DNA of 8,590 bases from Armatimonadota bacterium (GTDB lineage: Bacteria > Sysuimicrobiota > Sysuimicrobiia > Sysuimicrobiales > JACQTN01), in contig JACQTN010000552.1 in the NCBI GenBank assembly GCA_016210785.1, positions 1 to 8,590 on the forward strand. The letters run 5' to 3'. The position numbers and the translations under genes were made by a program. Under the pieces are notes generated by a model, which worked only from the letters and a program-made list of their open reading frames with translations, did not search any database and was not told where the DNA came from. This document shows, piece after piece, positions 6,647-8,590 of this stretch (within the stretch, counting starts at the first letter, position 1; the number at the start of each line of letters is the position of its first letter).

Positions 6647-6778
6647 TTACATTTGTCCGCTGTGGCCCGAAGCAGGCTTGCCACCCAAGACCTCGACGAC
6701 CTCGGCAATGACTCGGACCTGGTTTTCTTCGACTCCGTTAAGAATGATGGGCTCGTGGTCCGGGTTCTCGCGCTGTCC
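6647..6778 (-). pseudogene. Probable C-terminal remnant of a LexA/S24-type protein
   Basis: A minus-strand frame just after the DppC-type stop reads RENPDHEPIILNG (from 6772), then VRVIAEVVEVLGGK (from 6718), and ends at TAA 6647-6649. This resembles the end of LexA and related S24 repressors, where an ENPxxEPI segment is followed by a VRIIGRVVGVI-like strand. Both catalytic residues of the family (Ser and Lys) lie upstream of this part and are absent. The frame has no start of its own: upstream it runs into the permease gene in another frame. I therefore call it a broken gene whose front was lost at or near 6780. The match is short and recalled by eye, so chance is possible. Confidence 0.42.
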
Positions 6779-6780
6779 GG

Positions 6781-7662
6781 TCACGCCCGCGGATCGAGCC
6801 AGTCCCGCAGCGCGTCCCCGAGAAAGTTGAACCCGATCACCGCGGCCATGATGGCGAATCCGGGGAATCCCGCGATCCACCACTCGCCGGACAGCATGTA
6901 CTGCCGGCCCTCCGCCACCATCACGCCCCACTCCGGCGCCGGCGGCTGCACGCCGATGCCCAGGAATCCCAGCGCGGACAGGTTGAGGATCGCCGTGCCG
7001 AACTGCAGGCTGGCCTGGATCACCAGCGGTCCCAGGCTGTTGGGCAGCACGTGGCGCCACACGATGCGCCCCGTCCCTGCCCCCAGGCTGCGCACCGCGG
7101 TCACGTACTCCAGTTGCTTGACGTAGAGGGCCTGTGCACGCGCCACCCGCGCGTACCAGGGCGCCCCGGCCAGCCCGATCGCCACCGCGGCGTTAGTCAG
7201 GGTCGGCTGCAGCGCGGTGACGATGGCCAGGGCGATGATCAGCGTGGGGAACGCCAGCCAGCCGTCCACCACGCGCATGATGACGGTGTCCACGATGCCG
7301 CCGGCCAACCCCGCCGCCATGCCCAGCGCGGTGCCCACCGTCCCTGAGATCAACACCGCCGCCGCGCCCACCGCCAGCGCGTACCGGCTGCCGTACACGA
7401 CGCGGCTGAGAATGTCGCGGCCGTAGTTGTCGGTGCCAAGGAGATGCGTCAGGGAAGGGCGCTGGAAGACGCGGTTGAGGTCCACGGCGGTGGGATCATG
7501 CGGGAGTAAGGCCGGGCCGAAGGCGGCCACCGCCACGAAGCCTAGCAGCGCCAGCAGCCCCAGAGCGGCGCCGCGCCGCGCGCCGAGCCGGCGCCGCCAC
7601 GGGCTCTCACCCTCGGCGCCGGCGGTCTCCCTGACCTCCAGGTTGGCGGCCCGCAGTCCCAT
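6781..7662 (-). CDS. ABC transporter permease, DppC/OppC type
   Basis: A 293-residue inner-membrane subunit of a peptide/nickel-type ABC importer, of normal family length. After a charged cytoplasmic N-terminus (1-30) comes a first membrane segment (about 31-50), followed by the conserved HLLGTDNYGRDILSRVVYG (73-91) typical of DppC. Further hydrophobic segments lie near 95-120, 134-150, 155-168, 212-235 and 265-282. The EAA loop that contacts the ATPase is EYVTAVRSLGAGTGRIVWR (185-203). The C-terminal LRDWLDPRA is the family ending. The ATG at 7662 follows the DppB-type stop by six bases, so the two are translationally coupled; the SD (GAGTGA) is weak and overlaps the previous gene. Cognate ATPase genes, often downstream, are absent here. 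The partner binding protein may be the one at the left edge, though that is inference. Confidence 0.94.
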   Translation of the reverse strand: MGLRAANLEVRETAGAEGESPWRRRLGARRGAALGLLALLGFVAVAAFGPALLPHDPTAVDLNRVFQRPSLTHLLGTDNYGRDILSRVVYGSRYALAVGAAAVLISGTVGTALGMAAGLAGGIVDTVIMRVVDGWLAFPTLIIALAIVTALQPTLTNAAVAIGLAGAPWYARVARAQALYVKQLEYVTAVRSLGAGTGRIVWRHVLPNSLGPLVIQASLQFGTAILNLSALGFLGIGVQPPAPEWGVMVAEGRQYMLSGEWWIAGFPGFAIMAAVIGFNFLGDALRDWLDPRA

Positions 7663-7668
7663 GGCGGA

Positions 7669-8590
7669 TCACTCGAACCGGATGCGCGGATCGAGGAAAC
7701 CGTACCCCACGTCCACCAGGAAGTTCACCAGGGAGAAGATGAGCGCCGCCGTCAGCACGAAGCCCTGCACCGCGGTGTAGTCGCGCGCCAGGATGGCGTT
7801 GATGACGTAGCGCCCCATGCCGGGCCAGGAAAACACGGTCTCCACCAGCAGGGTGCCGCCCAGCATGTTGCCCACGCTCAGCCCGATCACGGTCAGCACC
7901 GGGATCATGGCGTTGCGCAGCACGTGCCGCCGCAGGATCGCCAGCAGCGACACGCCCTTGGCGTGCGCCGTGCGCACGTAATCCTGGTGCAGCACCTCGA
8001 TCACCGACCCCCGTGTCATGCGGAAGACCAGCGGCAGCGCGGCGAAGGCCAGCGTGATGGCGGGCAACGCCAGGTGCTGCAGGGCGCTGCGGAACCCGGG
8101 GAAGTTGCCGGCCAGCAGCGTGTCGATCAGGTACAACCCCGTCGGCCCCTCCGCCGTGATGACGCCGGTGGCCACGCGCGCCAGCGGCGGCGCCGCCCAC
8201 GCCAGGTGATAGTAGAAGACGTAGAGCAGCAGCAGCCCGAACCAGAACAGCGGCATGGAGACGCCCACCAGCCCCGCCACGCGCAGGAGGTAATCGGCGG
8301 CGGTATTGCGCCGCATGGCCGTGTACACGCCGAGCGGCAGGCTCACCGTCAGCATCAGCATCAGCGCGGCCAGCGCCAGTTCACTGGTGGCGGCCAGGTG
8401 GCTGCGCAGGTCGGCGATCACCGGGCGTCCCGTCTGCCACGACGTGCCCAGGTCGCCGCGCACCAGGTGGCCCATGTAGCCCAGGAACTGCGCGGCCAGC
8501 GGGCGGTCGAAGCCGGCTTCCCGCTGCATCTGCTGAACGACGCGGGCGTCCATGGGGCTGAGCCCGATCCGCACCAGGACAGGATTCCCG
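7669..8590 (-). CDS. ABC transporter permease, DppB/OppB type (partial, N-terminus beyond right edge)
   Basis: This is the first membrane subunit of the same importer. The frame ends at TGA 7669-7671 and is open to the right edge. In-frame codons before the GTG at 8574 read GNPVL, which fits the conserved PGDPVL-type segment that precedes the LGLDRPL-type motif, so the GTG is internal and about 40-60 N-terminal residues, including the first membrane helix, are missing. Numbering from that GTG: AGFDRPLAAQF (20-30), RGDLGTSW (39-46), membrane segments near 64-85, 97-121, 168-185, 223-245 and 269-290, and the EAA loop DYVRTAHAKGVSLLAILRRH (198-217). The ending YGFLDPRIRFE is characteristic of the family. 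It is co-transcribed with the DppC-type gene six bases downstream. Confidence 0.94.
   Translation of the reverse strand, partial: GNPVLVRIGLSPMDARVVQQMQREAGFDRPLAAQFLGYMGHLVRGDLGTSWQTGRPVIADLRSHLAATSELALAALMLMLTVSLPLGVYTAMRRNTAADYLLRVAGLVGVSMPLFWFGLLLLYVFYYHLAWAAPPLARVATGVITAEGPTGLYLIDTLLAGNFPGFRSALQHLALPAITLAFAALPLVFRMTRGSVIEVLHQDYVRTAHAKGVSLLAILRRHVLRNAMIPVLTVIGLSVGNMLGGTLLVETVFSWPGMGRYVINAILARDYTAVQGFVLTAALIFSLVNFLVDVGYGFLDPRIRFE

Larger units (their letters stand above)
6418..6780. other. 363-base gap between permease and deacylase genes, of lower GC content
   Basis: No intact gene is seen here. By hand count, GC is 31/60 at 6481-6540 and 35/60 at 6721-6780, against 47/60 in a sample of the adjacent permease gene (7321-7380). 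The part next to the permease (6647-6778) resembles a LexA/S24 C-terminal remnant. The middle (6585-6638) holds two interleaved inverted repeats, and a small hairpin with an SD-like loop lies at 6553-6571. A promoter for the deacylase gene on the minus strand would be expected at the left end of the gap, but I see no clear pair of boxes. TTGACA at 6518-6523 on the plus strand has no matching -10. The whole looks like a scar of past rearrangement. Confidence 0.55.

Noticed and set aside
6418..6708. N-terminal extension of the deacylase by 97 codons
   Set aside because: The ATG at 6417 has a good SD and starts close to the conserved fold. The extension crosses the low-GC gap and overlaps the inverted repeats and the LexA-like remnant in another frame.
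1..8590. CRISPR arrays, tRNA/rRNA genes, insertion sequences
   Set aside because: No regularly spaced repeats, no cloverleaf or rRNA-like stretches, and no transposase motifs or paired terminal repeats were seen on either strand.

Overview
This is a GC-rich window of bacterial chromosome type. Strong purine-rich Shine-Dalgarno sites precede most genes, and nothing marks it as phage or plasmid. The host cannot be named from this sequence. The base composition and gene families would fit several soil, thermal or uncultured high-GC lineages.

Layout, left to right. (1) Positions 1-1238, minus strand: the N-terminal 412 residues of a family 5 (oligopeptide/dipeptide/nickel type) ABC-transporter solute-binding protein with a Tat-like signal; it runs off the left edge. 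(2) Positions 1239-1474: a divergent intergenic region. (3) Positions 1475-2332 and 2442-3674, plus strand: a creatininase-family amidohydrolase, then a threonine-synthase-like fold-type II PLP enzyme with an N-terminal zinc ribbon. (4) A convergent junction at 3675-3719 holding a 12-bp GC palindrome. (5) Minus strand, read from right to left: a DppB-type permease (cut by the right edge), a DppC-type permease, a 363-base gap, an AstE/AspA-type zinc deacylase, and a gamma-glutamyltransferase-family Ntn hydrolase. The gap holds what looks like the C-terminal stump of a LexA/S24-type protein and an interleaved pair of inverted repeats.

Together the genes look like an uptake-and-catabolism locus: two permeases, one binding protein, three different amide or acyl hydrolases and one PLP lyase-type enzyme. 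A reasonable inference is that a small amide-containing compound (peptide, N-acyl amino acid, gamma-glutamyl or related compound) is imported, deacylated or hydrolysed, and its amino-acid product processed by the PLP enzyme. The substrate cannot be read from the sequence. Two enzymes depart from textbook relatives at active-site positions. The GGT-like protein lacks most residues that hold the gamma-glutamyl group in the E. coli enzyme. The PLP enzyme has an altered loop around its lysine. No ATPase gene lies in the window.
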